A stretch of DNA of 64,000 nucleotides, taken from assembly GCA_036320915.1 (NCBI GenBank), contig JAXBDG010000007.1, forward strand, positions 1,550,001 to 1,614,000. The letters are read 5' to 3'. Below, piece after piece: positions 1-12,658 of this stretch. The translations under genes were made by a program, and so were the position numbers. The DNA comes from Linnemannia elongata (taxonomy: Eukaryota > Mortierellomycota > Mortierellomycetes > Mortierellales > Mortierellaceae). The notes below the pieces were generated by a model, which ran no database searches, was not told the origin of the DNA, and saw nothing but the letters and a program-made list of their open reading frames with translations. Positions within the stretch are counted from its first letter, which is position 1. Every line of letters starts with the position of its first letter.

Positions 1-1968
1 TGATCAGGAGATCCGACGCGAACTTGTTACCGGCAATAACTGGGTGTGGAGTAATGCCATCCACGGCCACGATGCCGAGCGAGATCGAGCATGCGAACAA
101 ACTAAATGTCAAAATGACATTCTAAAAGAGATGAAAAAAAAGGTAAACAAAGGGATTGTTCAGATGAACAAAGTATCCTTTGATAAGTAAAAGTCGCTTC
201 TCAAATGCTCAGAGAACAATAAACAAACATGATGTGCTATCCCTTCTTGGTCGCAATAATCTTTTAGAGGATTGCAATTAACCAAGAACATAACAAGACA
301 ATAAACAACGCGGCTAAATTACATACCATGTCCTTAAAGTACTCAAGCTTCTCAAGAACACTCAGCGTCGACTCGTTCATGGTAATCGAAGCATTCTTGA
401 TCAACGCCACTAGTCGGAAATGAACCCTCACGCCCAGCGCTCCCGTCGTAAACAACAGAATACAAAAGAGCAAATGAGGAATGACCTCCCTATAGACAAA
501 GTCATTCCGGAACAGGTACTGAACAGTCGGGAACAGGATGACGGCTCCACAGGAGGCAACCACGTAGACCTTGAATTCGAAGCTTGACATGAAGGAGGAC
601 TTGGTGACTGATTTGGAGATGTATGACCAGAAGGCTTGCAGCAAAAAGAAGGCACAGTTCTGGAGGGAAAGACTGCAGGCGAGGGTGTAGTAGAGGGGCT
701 CGACATGGAGCATGTCTTCCTCTGACCAGGCTTGCGCAGGTTTAGACTGGATCTCATGTGTCTTAGGGTTGGTCCAGAACCCTTCGAGGTATTTGAGTCG
801 GGCGCTTCCTATATCGTAACTGTTCTCCCAGGGGCGGTGCGAGGGAGTAGAAAAACAAGAGTTACCCAGAAAATGGTACAGTAGATGGAAAAGAAAAAAA
901 GAAGGTCAGAGAGAGGTCATGATGTTGAGAGCGATATGTTGGCGTTGTTTGTTTTGTTTTGAGTTCTCGTTCTTTTGTTCTCGGTCAATTCGGTCAATTT
1001 TGCATTTTCATTATTCTCCCTGACCAGAACTGGGGAGGGGTGGAGGAATAAGGACTAGTGGGGTGTAATAATCAGGCAACAGCCATGAACAAGAAAAAAA
1101 AGAGCAGCAGGTGTAGTATGTCCGTGCCAAAGAAGAACTAAAGAAGGCCTGAGGGCGTAGGGACCAATCAAATCCCTCAGGTACCGACCTCCCCCTACGA
1201 TCATTTTTTTTCTCTTTTTCGATCGCTGCGGTAAACAAACCCCCTTCACTTCTTTTTTTTTTTTCTCTTTTTGCTCATTTGGTTTTGTGTTGTTTGGGAT
1301 AGTTTGTTTGTTTGTTTGTTTATATGGTTGCTTACTCGTTTCTTGCATAGTGACGATGATGATGTGATGAGAGTGAGGTAGTGCAATGCCCCCCCTCCCA
1401 CCCATCGCCCTTTCCATCTAACCCGCACTTTTTTGTTCCTCTTCCCTCCATGCTCATGTATCACACACCGACGTAACACCATGCACACACACACACACAC
1501 ACACACATACATTTAACGCCCTCAGCATAAAGAAATCAAATCGAAAGATCAGGACATTTGCATATGGTGGAAATGGAGAGATCGAGAGCGAAAGAGAGGG
1601 AGGGAGACAAGTGGAGGAGGAGAGCCACAGGCCGAGACAGAGCAAATTTTTTGTTGTGTGCACGAACGTTGAATGGAGGGATCATCCACCCAATTGTCTC
1701 CTGACCCATCCACACACTAAAAGAGCCAAAAAAAACAACAACAACAAACAACCAACGGTCACCGTGTTCTTCAAACTTACACAAGTTGGAGTCCCAAGGA
1801 GAGGAGAACAAGAACCGAAACAACACTCCTCAGCTCAAATCGTTGGAGTCGTCGCCAACGGAAGGCTTCATAGCGATCCCAGCGAGAGACGTAGAAGACG
1901 AACCAGATGTAGAACCAAGTCGTGTTCACCGCGCGGTGGAGGTAGGACATGTCGGATAAGTGTGTCAT
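1..1968 (-). CDS. Multi-pass membrane protein, unknown function (C-terminus beyond window)
   Basis: Three exons fit: 1968-1781, 819-327 and 121 to beyond base 1. Donors are GTAAGT and GTATGT, acceptors are AACAG and TTTTAG, and the phases (2, then 0) agree. The visible product is about 267 residues. Several hydrophobic segments are seen: near residues 15-30 (WFYIWFVFY), 45-62, 105-130, 150-165, 180-200, and in the last exon (LTFSLFACSISLGIVAV). They alternate with short polar loops, so an integral membrane protein is clear. Intron 1 is long (961 nt) and carries a (CA)12 tract. The start ATG at 1968 is preceded by a CT-rich leader. I do not recognise the family. Membrane location is seen in the sequence; any transport or signalling role would be a guess. 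The 3-prime end is cut by the window edge, not broken. Confidence 0.75.
1484..1507. repeat. (CA)12 microsatellite in an intron
   Basis: Uninterrupted CA dinucleotides inside the first intron of the membrane-protein gene. No sign of function. Confidence 0.95.
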
Positions 1969-3906
1969 GATGGCGAGGAGCTAAGAGGATTGGACTGAGG
2001 CAGGGTTGTAGGGTATTTGGTTGTTGTTGTGGAGCGAGGGTATATGTACAAAGATCCTGGATGAGACTGGAATAGGTGGGTACTGAGTGGGGAATCTTAA
2101 TCGTAAGGGTTGGAGGTTGGGTCGACTGGCAGGACGCGCTGTTGGGCAGAGAACACAAGAGGTCAGTTGAAATGAATAGGAAAAGGGAGTTGAGCTGTGG
2201 GGGGAATAGAGGCAAGGTTATTGAGAGAGGGTAAGAGGAGAAGACAACAGAATCGTGTAAAGACCTAGACAAAAAAAAAAAAGAATAAGAATGGGGAAGG
2301 GTCCGCCATTTTATATTCTCGTCTACAACTCCGGAGGTACATAAAAATGGATGAATGGTCAACGAACGATACAATAGAATAAAAGTGAGAGAGGAAGGGA
2401 CAGAGGGCAGTGAGCGGGAAAGAGAGAGGGAGGGGATGCATGATCGACCGTTCTCCCTCTCTTTCGCCCAAAATGTTCCTTGCATTGAATCGGGGGTGAA
2501 AAAAGGCAGAAAAAGGTTCGAGGCATGTCCTCCCTTTCTTTCTCTGTTCTTCTTCTGAATGTCCTCCACCCACCCACAGCCCAAGCAAAGCTAGAAAAGC
2601 AGGACGAAGCGAGGCACTCTTGAAACCCCGCAGCCAGCGACCCAGTGAGTATGGCATTGAAATTGGTGGGCATGGATCCCGTGGACAACCTGGTTGTCGA
2701 AAAAGCGACCGAAAAGGGTAGAACCACGGTGAGAGGTTCGATCGAGATGTATGAGCATATCATTATTAAAACCGATCGTTGAGACTAACGAGTCGAGTCA
2801 CACAACATAAACATGCAGAAAGCGCCGTTTCCACCCATTTTCGAACAGGAGGGGGGGGGGGGGGAGGGGACATCTGGTTGTTGGCGCCTACTGGTGCAGT
2901 GGAGAACGATATGTGTTCACTTGAAGAGGAAAGGTATTTAGAGTATTGCGCCCTTCCCTGCGTAAAAAAGCAAGGACAAGCACAACATTTCCCCTTGCTC
3001 TATTTTTTCTCCGCGCACGAACCTCCCTTTCTTCCTTTCTTCACTTTTTTGGCTCTTTGGAACGCCATTTGGCCTTGACGAAAGAGAGAGTGAGAGGGAG
3101 AGAGGACGACAGCAAAATAAAAAGTCCGACAAATGGCCAGCCACATCTACCAGGTGGTCCGCCCATTCCCATCCTCACCACATCCACAGCAGCAAGTATC
3201 ATTGTTATTGTTGCTTTCTTCGTTCATCCCCCTCGGACCAAAAAGGGCACTATCGTACTTATTTCTTTCCCGCCCTTGAAATCGGGTAAGCACATTGAAC
3301 GCCTCCTGGTAACCACGGCCAAAAGTATTTCTTATTTCAGCCCTTGTTTTCCCGTCGCCTTTACCATTTTACCCCCTCGGATGATCGAAGTGAATGGGAC
3401 AGAAAAGTAGACGACAATCAAACTAATTCTTTTTTAGCCTACCTTTTTTCGCCGAACAAGAATCCCTGCAGGGCAATGAATGGAAGATGAAATAATAGGT
3501 AAGCAAGTTAGGGATCAAGACAAAGGTATGTTCAGCTTGAATAGGTAAGGAGCTGGGCTTGTGACCCTCCTCATCCATTTTCTCCATTCTTGCAGCATTT
3601 GTTTCTATTAGCAATTCAAGCAGTAGCAGGATCTTCTTTTTAAGGACAACTGGTTTTTTTTATTATGTTGATGTAATGAGCAAGAAGTACAAGAAATGAA
3701 GTTTTGGTTTTGCGTGAAATGCGATAATGGATAATGCGATGCGTGTAGTACAAAAGACATGAAACAGAAATAAAAGAACATAAAAAATAAAAAGAGCGGG
3801 GAGCTATGTGTTGCGGAAACACGAGTACGTTGCGTTTGTCCCGCTCCTTCATCCTGACTCTATCGTCAATCGTCGTCTTTTTTTTGGTGTTGTTCGTGCT
3901 CCTGCT
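1969..3906. other. Intergenic region, no secure gene
   Basis: This stretch holds the promoter side of the membrane-protein gene and the 3-prime flank of the elongation factor 3 gene. It is purine/pyrimidine skewed, with a G14 run at 2851-2864 and many GA-rich patches. Positions 2651-2782 hold a small open frame on the plus strand (43 residues from ATG, starting MALKLVGMDPVDNL) whose codon choice looks gene-like, but no supported upstream exon was found. Longer open frames here are compositional and lack splice context. I annotate no gene. Confidence 0.6.
2651..2782 (+). other. Coding-like mini-ORF or orphan last exon (uncertain)
   Basis: An ATG at 2651 opens a 43-codon frame that ends at TGA 2780-2782. 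The peptide is rich in charged and aliphatic residues (VEKATEKGRTTVRG) and ends EHIIIKTDR. That composition differs from the low-complexity translations around it. The frame is closed upstream by a TGA near 2622, so if it is coding it is a micro-ORF or the last exon of a gene with unseen introns. The opposite strand is also open here, which weakens the case. No family recognised. Confidence 0.2.
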
Positions 3907-6591
3907 TTACAGCTCATCCTCGCTGTCAGAGACCTCCTCTCCGCGGGCCTTGGCAGCCGCACGACGCTTCTGCTTGTCTTTCAACTCCTTGCGGGACAAC
4001 TTGCGGGTTGACTTGACCTTTTCAATGTTTCCAAAGGCATCAATCTTTGTCTCTGCCTCCTTTAGCACAATCTTGCTCTCGGCACGCTGAGTGTAGTTGT
4101 TGCCCGTGACAGCCAACTCTCCCGCGTTGATGCTCCAGGTCTCGGTGCAAATCGCCTCGGTAAAGTCGCGGTGGTGAGAGATGATGACAACTCCGCCTCC
4201 AAACTCCCTCAAAGCCTCAGTCAAAGCTCCAAGAGAGTCGCGGTCCAAGTAGTTGGTGGGCTCGTCCAAGACCAGGATGTGAGGGTTGAGCCACATAGCA
4301 GCAGCGAGGACGACCTTGACCTTCTGTCCACCAGAGAGACCCTTGATGTGGTTGTGGGTGGCAAACTCGGCGGGGAGTCCGAGATCACCCAGGTGCTTCT
4401 CAACCTCAACAGCAGTCAACGAGCGAGTCCATGCTCCAGCGCGGGCAGCCTCCTTGTCGTCGAAAGCCTGGACAATCTTCTCGAAACCCCACTCCTCCAA
4501 CTTCTCGCGGGAGATCCAGGCGTTGTCGTCGTAGGTGCGACCGACCCACTGGACCTCGTACTCGAAGGAGCGCTTGGCCTTGCGACGTCCGTAAAGGTCA
4601 TCAATCTGAACCTTCTCCATCTTGCCGTTGATCTCCCACTGAATCAGCTTCTTCATCTGTGCCTCCTCCTCGGGCGAGATCTGGCGAGAAGCCTTGCTGG
4701 CCAACTCACGGTCCTCGCCATACTGGTAACGCCAGCGAATATACTCGTTGGGGGTCTTGGTCAAGTGCTGCTCGACGTGGTGGAAGGCGTGCTGGGCAAC
4801 GTAAGCGACACGGAGGTTGGGGTGCTTGATGACCTCGCCAACTTGAGGGATTGTCTCTCCGGTAAGAACCTTGATGAGGGTTGACTTTCCTGCTCCGTTG
4901 GGTCCAATAACTGCCACACGCGAGTTCAACGAAACCTGAGCAGACATGTTCCTGATGGTGGGGACGGTGTTTCCAGGGTAGGTGAATGAAATGTTGGCAA
5001 AGCGGAGCAAAGACTTGTCCTTGGACTTGACACCGTCCAAGAAACCGGGCTCGGGGAGTCGGAAGGTGACCAACGAAGACTTGAGCTCGTAGTAAGACTT
5101 AGCATCTGGGTACTGCTCAACAAACTTGGACAAGTTTCCACGGTACTTCTTCAATTTGCGGCTCTCGTAGTGGATAATACCAGTGCAGACGGTGTCGAGG
5201 AAACTCGAGTCGTGCGAGACGATCATCGAAGTAACGTTGGTGAGTGAGGTCAAGTAGTTCTCGAGCCAGGCAACGTTTGCAACATCCAAGTGGTTGGTGG
5301 GCTCGTCCAGCAGCAAGATGTCGGCATTCATCAACATGGCACGGGCCAACTCAAGCTTCATCTTCCATCCACCAGAGAGGGAGCCAACAGCCTGATTCTG
5401 CATAGCGGTAGTGAAACCGACAGATGCCAGCTTCTCAACGACCTCATCGCGGGGAATGCTGCCCAACTTGGGATCGGCAAACATGAACTCGACGACGGGA
5501 AGGTCGGCATCCTCAGCTTGGAGGTTGTGCTCGACAAAGACAGTACGGAGCTCATCTGCTGGAGGGAAGCCCTCGAGCTGTCCATCGGCAATGGCGCGCA
5601 TGAGGGTCGACTTTCCGACACCGTTGGGTCCGCAAAGACCGTAGCGCTGACCACGGCGAAGGTTAAGGCGGGTCTTGTTCAAGAGGATCATACCACCATA
5701 GGCGAGGGAGAACTCGCAGTCGCAGAGAAGTTCTCCTTCCTCAACATCGGCAACGGCGGCATTGGCGCTGGTGTTCTTGGCATCATAGTCGACGTAGAAC
5801 TTGTGGACAGCGGTCGAGACACGCTTGACCTCATCCTTGGACAGGAAAGTCAAGAGGTAAGGGCTGATCGAGGCATCCCAAGCATCTGCCTCAAAGTCTC
5901 GGCTGGTGATGAGCTCAGAGCAGAGAGTTGCACTGTAGTTCAAGCTGGTGTTGACAAAGTCGTCGGATTTGATGGAAGCACCGATGGTCTTCTTGAGGGT
6001 CTCGAGAACCTCGCTGGGCCTGACTTCGTAAGCAATGTTAAGGTTGCTCTCCTCGTGAGCCTTCTCTCCACCTCCGACACGGACCAGGGTGGCACGAGCA
6101 CGCTCAGCCACAGAGCGGAGTTCGGGTGAAGCACCAATCTCGATCATACGGTCCAAACCGGGCAAAAGCTTGGGCAAGAACTGCTTGGCGTGAGCGGGGT
6201 TCTCAACGAGCTTGCACATGTTGTCAATAATGACAGCGGTTTGACGCTGGATGGCAGGGGTGCGCTCAGCGAGACCGCGGACAAGGAGGGGGCACATGAT
6301 GGCGAGAGTGGGCTCCTCGACAGTGGTGACGAAGGTGGTCGATGCAAGCTGGTGGATACACTCTGGTGCTTCTTCAGGGCGGTTAATACATCCGACGAGG
6401 TAAGGGATGGACTTGATCAAGTCGGGGTTGCCAACGACATCGAAGCAGGCAGTAGTTGTCTTTGTTGCCTCAACACGGACCTATTGTTATTATCATTCGT
6501 ATGACGATTAATGCCTTAGTTTTGATATTTCTCATTGGTGTATTGGCCCGATGCGCCAAGATCCATCTTTGATCAAGGAGAAGGAAGCAAG

Positions 6592-6626
<35 letters not shown>

Positions 6627-7399
6627 GGGGGGGGCAAGCCGTTACCTCTGGGCGAGTCGACCACATGCTGGCGCTCAAGACGGGGACAATTTCGGAAAGG
6701 CACTTGCTGATTTGCTATTAGGAGATAAGACCAGCCGCAGCAAAGGCAGACGATAAAGGACGAAGGGGCAAGGACATAGACCAAGAGCGAAGAGGGTCAG
6801 TAACAAGATAATAACGAACCCCTGGGTGTTTTGTCAGCTCATGCGCAGCTAAGAGCCATCCAAGCTAGCCATTCTAACAATAACACATATGACGTCGTGA
6901 TCCTCACCTTGGGTGAAGACTTCGAAAGGCCTGCTAAGAGCTGGAGAGAACCGCACTGCGACTGCCAGCGTCCATTCTCGATCGAATCAAACAAAACGGG
7001 CAAAAGCAGTTTGACAGCATAGCGGGAAGGAAGGGCCATGATGGCCTTGGACGCCTCATCGGCGGTATCACGGACAGAGACGACCTTGTCGGCATATCCA
7101 TCGAGGACTTTGGGGACAAGCGGGATCAAGTAAGGCTCGCCAGCCTGTCCGACAGCATGGCTCACGGCCGACAGGATCAAGTAGGCAGACTCGCGGAGGG
7201 GAGCTTGCTTTTTGTTGTCGAGGAGAGTAGTAATGGTTTTGATGAGCTGTCCGTCACGGAAGGCGCCGATGATGCCGAGGTTCTTGACCTCGTCTGCGAC
7301 CTTGGCGGCCTGAGACCTTCTTGCGTCGGTGGTAGTTTGGACCTGGGTGGCCTTGACGAGCTCGTTGAGGATCTGGGTGTTTGCTGATTCTGAAGACAT
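3907..7399 (-). CDS. TEF3: Translation elongation factor 3 (ABC-F ATPase)
   Basis: Ribosome-dependent fungal ATPase that helps release deacylated tRNA from the E site. Exons 7399-6908, 6714-6646 and 6480-3907 join in phase 0 to give 1044 residues, the same length as yeast Yef3. The N-terminal about 320 residues form HEAT-type helices (for example MCPLLVRGLAER). The first ABC domain has Walker A GPNGVGKST near residue 463, signature LSGGWKMKLELA and Walker B ILLLDEPTNHLD. The second has GPNGAGKST near residue 700, a chromodomain-like insertion (FEYEVQWVGR...DNAWIS), signature LSGGQKVKV and LDEPTNYLD. The tail is basic then acidic (KRRAAAKARGEE...SEDEL). Two small introns sit in the 5-prime third; the first follows residue 164. 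The start is the first ATG after a CT-rich leader (MSSESANTQ). Identification is secure. Confidence 0.97.
6592..6634. repeat. (GA)n followed by G19 in an EF3 intron
   Basis: A GA dinucleotide tract runs directly into about 19 guanines. On the coding strand this is C19 then (TC)n inside the second intron (6645-6481) of the elongation factor 3 gene, just after the 5-prime splice site. It is a pyrimidine-only tract and is likely length-variable. Confidence 0.95.
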
Positions 7400-8945
7400 G
7401 GTTCTTGTGAGAGTGTGGGTGGTATGTAGGATTTTTTGTTTTGTTTTGTTTTGTGTTGTGTGTAGGTGCTCGTTCAAGTCTATGGTTTTGTGAATGAGGA
7501 ATGCAATGAGTGGAGTGGGGAGTGTATGTGGGAATGCAATGAGTGGGGAGTGTTGGGAGGGGAAGGGGAGTAGTTTCCAACTAGGCGTGGAAGTAAAGTG
7601 AGGGTGCGGAAGTGAGGGTAGGGGAGGATAGAGTAAAGTGAGGTGAAGAGAAAAAAAGAGAAAAAGAAAAGTGGAAAAAGAAATGAAAGAGCTTATTTAT
7701 TTGAGTGTGTGGTTGTCCTTGTCCATATATATGCTATTTCCTTGTGGCCATTTGGCCCTTGCCTCTTCGTCTGTCTCTTCTCTTCCCTCTCTGCTACTTC
7801 TCTCCCGACGACCCAAGAATAGAAAAAACAAAAGAAAAACAAAACAAAACAACGACGCATGTCATAACACAGAGGACAAGGCAAGGTAAGGAAAGGGGAG
7901 ACAGACGGAAAGGAGGGAAGGGTCATCATGGTGAGCGCACTGTTGCCTGCAATTTCGTTCAATACATTCGAATACCTTACTTTAATGAAAAAAAACAGCG
8001 CATGGGGATAATAAAAAAGCAGTAAGACATACAGAGCCATCTCAATAACATCGATGGTTGTTTGTTTTTTGCTTTATCTATCCGTCTGCCTTGCGCCTGT
8101 TTCTTTGCCTGTCTGTGTTTGCGAAGAGTCGTTCAAGTGGTTGTCCCGCCCCATCGTTCCTATGTCTTGTCCTTCTTATTGTTATCTTTGTCTCTCATCC
8201 ATTCATTTATTGCCTCTTTCTCCTTGTTGTAAGGGAGAAGAAAGAGTAGACATACTCAACCCTTACGACCCTTACAAACCCTTGCGATAACCCAACAACT
8301 CAACAAGCCAAGCAACCAACCAGTCGGCCAGCCACAACAACATGCCTCGAAAGAAACGCCCCCTTCTCTCTCCTTCCTTCCCTTGTCCCTTGTCCCTCGT
8401 CCCACCCTCATCTTCTCCTTTTACTCCTCACCCCTTTGTGTTGTGCTCGCCTCCCTGCCTGTGTCCGTGCTTCTTGATTTCTTTTTTTTTCTTGGTGCAT
8501 GGAATGAAGGGACAAATCCGAAAGCCTCTTCTTTTTTTTATCTTTGCTCCTGTTGATCCAGTGGCCCAGTCCAAGGTACACAGACGCTAGTTTCATAATT
8601 CTGCCAAGCCTGGGCTATAGCAAAAGCAAAGAGCGAATGGTATTGTACCCTTTCTTTGAAGATGGAAATGAGTTGCATGGAAAGGCGGGTGGACTATTGA
8701 ATAAGAGTGTACGAGTGTACGTGAGTTGAGCGATGTGGAAGCGAGACAAAGAATGAAGAATGAGGGTGCTGAGTAAAATGTAAAAAAAATGTGGGTAGGT
8801 GGGGGAAATGAATGAATTCTGAGCCCTCGGTTGGTCGCACGACTAACTGTTGTTGTCAATGGCTCATGGTTCAGATGCAGCTCAATTAACTAAAAGCACC
8901 AATGGCTGAGGTGGAGGATATATCCTGAGGGTTGCTTTCCATCGT

Positions 8946-8973
8946 GTCCTGCGTCCTGCGTCCTGTGTCCTGA
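8946..8973. repeat. Four tandem copies of a 7-mer (GTCCTGN)
   Basis: Four head-to-tail copies read gtcctgc, gtcctgc, gtcctgt, gtcctga. Only the last base varies. It is short and in non-coding DNA, with no known role. Confidence 0.9.
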
Positions 8974-10628
8974 GTAATATAATAATGGCGAAAGAAAGAA
9001 TCATTTTTCAGGCGGAATTCGCCTCTTTATAAGAAAGTTAGATATGGATTGCTCTCGTTGTTTCCAACATCTCCAATCGAGATGGATAGCTCTACTGGAG
9101 TGGAGCCATGCATATCCTCCAAGCCATCGATCATGTATGTACTATACTTTATTTTGCTGTTGCGAGAGGTAAGTAAGAACTCTAAGTATGGACACGATGG
9201 TTATCGGACAGCATTGAGTCGCCGAGTGATAGGAAATAGGATGGAGGATAATGGCCCGAGGCTATTTGAGATATGAGGCGCGAAGGCAAACCAACCAATC
9301 CGAGTCGGGGAATCAGACGCGTTTCTCCGAATGGGAACAAAGAGAGTAAAAGGAGGAGAAGGGGCTCAGTTTGGACTGAATTGAACTTACGCATTATCAT
9401 TTTGAAGGATAGACACGAGAATAATATTCAGCGACCTTTAATTCTTGGCCACAGGCAGGCATGATTGTTTGAGGAGAAGGCATGTATGATATGGGAAAGG
9501 AGGGAATTGTTAACTCCTGAATGCCAACAAAAGGATTTTCTTTTGTGTCCAATCCTTTGGGTTTCCAGAGAGGGCATGGTCAATGCATTCGAGGCTGATA
9601 CGCATTATCCTAGATCGGACTTTGGAAACATGGAAAAAAAGGGAGCCTTACTTTGCAAGGAGTGGGAAACAAATACAAAACCACAGACAGATACACATGC
9701 TTGTCTGGGGCGATACAGAAGGTCCATGGTAGACCATTATTGTTTGCCCTTCCGTAGCTATGACGAGGAAGAGTAAAAAAGTAAAGGACAGGGGGCGCGA
9801 AATGGGAGAGCGGACATTATTTTTCTCTTTGGAAGAGAGAGAGAGAGAGAGAGAGAGAAAAAAAAAAAAAGAGTTCAGGCACAAGCCAACTCTTGATCTG
9901 AGATTCAATTCAACCCATCCCCTCTCCTTTCACCGCAAAAAAACTATTTCGTTATTTGCCTCGCCGATCAGCCTCTCCTTTCCTTATTCTTTCTCTTCAT
10001 CATACACCCCCGCTTCCTCTCACCCCCTTTGTCCCTTCTTTCCTTCCATAACCATCATATCCTTCCTTCTTTGTTTTCTTTATTCAGTCATTGCCGCTCG
10101 TTTTATTTATCTTCTCTCAAACACACTAATAAGTCCTTCGTTCCCGTCATCTATCCTTCACCGATAAGAGTCGCAGAACAATATAGTCACAGATACTCCT
10201 TGCTAACAAGCTAACTCTTTTACCTGCCCCTTCTTTCTCACACCCACTCCTTCTCACCATGGTTGTGAGGTTTTGGCAGTTGCTTTTGTTATTGCCATAG
10301 TTCAGCCGCATGGTATATATGTGTGTACGTGCTGTACTTTTGTTTCAGGATCATGATTTCTGCGATCGAACCATAGCCCAACAAATAACGATGGAGACGT
10401 TTAAACATAGAACAAGAGAGAGGCAGTGGGAAGGAGAAGAAATGAGGGAAGGAAGGAACCAATAGCCACGCGCATGGTGCTGAAACAATTTTTTGGATGC
10501 AACGGACTGTCGGGATACCGACACGCAAGAAAGGAGAGCGAGGGAGAGAAAGAGAGCAAGGAACAAGGAAGAGCGATAAAAAAAAAAAAGATAAGCTACA
10601 CAGAGTAGGAAGGGATACAAAGGACCAA

Positions 10629-10629
10629 G

Positions 10630-10668
<39 letters not shown>

Positions 10669-10729
10669 GGAGAGGGAGAGGGAGAGGGAGAGAGGGAGGG
10701 AGAGGGAGAGAGGGAGGGAGAGAGGGGAA
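10629..10729. repeat. GA-rich simple repeat
   Basis: About 100 bases of GA, GAGG and GAGGG units on the plus strand, downstream of the PanB gene. Confidence 0.9.
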
Positions 10730-10873
10730 GAACAGAAAATGGTGCATGTGCAGAAATTGAGGGTTGCATGGTCATTTATTCATTGCATGGTTCAGAAATA
10801 GATAGGATTTCATACGAGAAAGTGAAAGGGAAAGGGTAGGGGTGGATGAGAGAGAGATGAGGCAAGTAGCTAA

Positions 10874-12658
10874 TTAAGCATGTCCAACAGACGCAGAAGC
10901 ACCCTTGTGCTCGCCCTCCTTTTGTTCATGAACCATGTTCATGAAACGCTTCAATTCCTCCTGGGGCATAGGGTAACAATGCTCCGCGGCAGGAAACGCA
11001 CGCGACTTGACGTCGGCACTGAACTCTCTCAACGCGCCCACAATGTCATCTGCCAGACTACGATAGGTCTTGCAGAACCGAGGCACCTGGCCGTAGAGAC
11101 CGAGCATGTCCTGTTGGACCAAGACCTGTCCAGAACACCCAGCACCAGCACCGATACCAATTGTCGGGATTGAGAGGATATCTGTGATATGTCTTGCGAC
11201 TGGCTCAGGGACAGCCTCGAGGACAATCGCATAGCAACCAGCCTGTTGGAGGGCAATCGCATCCTCAATCATGGCCTTGGCTTTGGCAACAGTCTTGCCC
11301 TGGACCTTATAACCACCCAGGCTGGCCTGACGCTGTGGAGTGAGACCGATGTGACCGAGGACAGGAATGCCAACCTGAGTGAGACGCGCAATGGTAGGGG
11401 CCATCTCCTTTCCACCCTCGAGCTTGACGGCCTCGACCTTGCCTTCCTTCATCATCCTCACCGCATTGGTGACAGCCTGGTCAGGGCTGGTCTCGTAGGT
11501 GCCAAAGGCCATATCGGCAACTAAGAAGCTGGATCGGGTACCTCGGGCAACGGCGCGGCAGTGGTGCAACATCTCGTCAATGGTGATTTCTGAAGTCGAG
11601 GTATGACCGAGGGCGACCATGGCAAGGGAATCGCCGACGAGGGTCATGTCAATGCCGGCCTTGTCGACCAGGGTCCCGGTGGGGAAGTCGTGGGCGGTCA
11701 TGACGGTAATGGGCTCCCCGCGCTTGTACAGCTTGCGCAGAGTGGCAAGGGTGACCTTTGGGCGTACTAGTTTACCCAGTTGAAGTGAAGGAAGAAATAA
11801 AAATGGCGGTTAGAAAAAAAAAAAAAAGAAGGGTCAGTTGGGCAAAGTGCTCGCGCGTGTTTGGATCGGGCGATCGGTGATACGATGAGAAAGGAGGGAA
11901 AGTGATGATGCCATCGAAAGGAATGCTGTGTTGAAACCAAAATCCACAAAAAACATGTGCGAAAACCCAGCAAAGTAAAACTCAATCTGAAGTATGAACC
12001 GGAGTAGAAAAAGAAAAGATCGGCGGGGTGCAGAATACGAAAGAGCCAACAACAACAAAAACAATTGTGGGGATGGAAGGGTGTAGAGCAAAGGGATAGA
12101 GACTCTCCGCCCCATTGAACTCATTGAACCCAATGATGGTTGTTCCCAACAGCAAAAGGATGCTTGCTGAAGGGTCACTGATGACAGAGAGGCAAAAAGT
12201 AACGAGTAGAGAGGAATGATACACTCTCGACACTGCCAGCAAAAAACGAACAGGGGCAGGTTAACATGACAGCAAAAGGATATTCTCTCCCTCTCTCTCT
12301 TTGTGCGAGCTCTCTTCCTCCCTCACATGAAAAAAAAATCAAAGGAAAAAAAAAAACGTGCCAATTTGATGACACAAACACATATCAGGGGGACGACAAG
12401 AAGAAAAAAAAAATTAATCAAATTGGGCTTACCCGACATGACAGCGTCGGCTGGGCGACTACTGTAACTGCGCATGTGCACACTTGTCCGAAGGGGGTGG
12501 TTCATCGAAGTGTCTCGCACTACTTGTGGACCAACAACTCGCTGTTGCTGGACAATCCTCAAAGGCGCACAGGCAACAAGGCCAGCATTGACCGACCGAG
12601 GCGCTCTGGAGACGGTCTTGCTTGCGACTTGGATAAATCTTGCGGAAACGGCAGACAT
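10874..12658 (-). CDS. PAN6: 3-methyl-2-oxobutanoate (ketopantoate) hydroxymethyltransferase
   Basis: First committed enzyme of pantothenate and CoA synthesis: it adds a hydroxymethyl group from methylene-tetrahydrofolate to 2-ketoisovalerate. Exon 1 is 12658-12433 and exon 2 is 11766-10874. The intron (666 nt) has GTAAGC and CTAG ends, and phase 1 matches. The product is 372 residues. Family motifs seen: TAHDFPTGTLVD, the metal-binding VGDSLAMVALGH, VKLEGG, GHIGLTPQ and IGIGAG. Exon 1 (about 75 residues) is rich in Ser, Arg and Val without acidic clusters (MSAVSARFIQVASKTVSRAPR), which fits a mitochondrial presequence as in other fungal PanB enzymes; targeting is inferred. PAN6 is the name of the hydroxymethyltransferase partner in some nomenclatures and ECM31 in budding yeast, so treat the symbol as loose; the function (panB type) is secure. 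Confidence 0.93.

Larger units (their letters stand above)
7400..10873. other. Long intergenic region, no gene found
   Basis: About 3.5 kb between the start of the elongation factor 3 gene and the 3-prime end of the PanB gene. The first few hundred bases are presumably the strong EF3 promoter. The rest is CT-rich on the plus strand at 7660-8600 and 9900-10260, and GA-rich at 10400-10870. Open frames here (for example 9465-9776) have no splice context or recognisable motif. I see no tRNA, snRNA or transposon hallmarks. Confidence 0.6.

Noticed and set aside
2946..3410. 154-codon open frame
   Set aside because: Low-complexity, no motif, and surrounded by compositional open frames; no splice-consistent neighbours.
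5290..6129. 279-codon open frame antisense to elongation factor 3
   Set aside because: It mirrors a strongly codon-biased coding region on the other strand; shadow frame.
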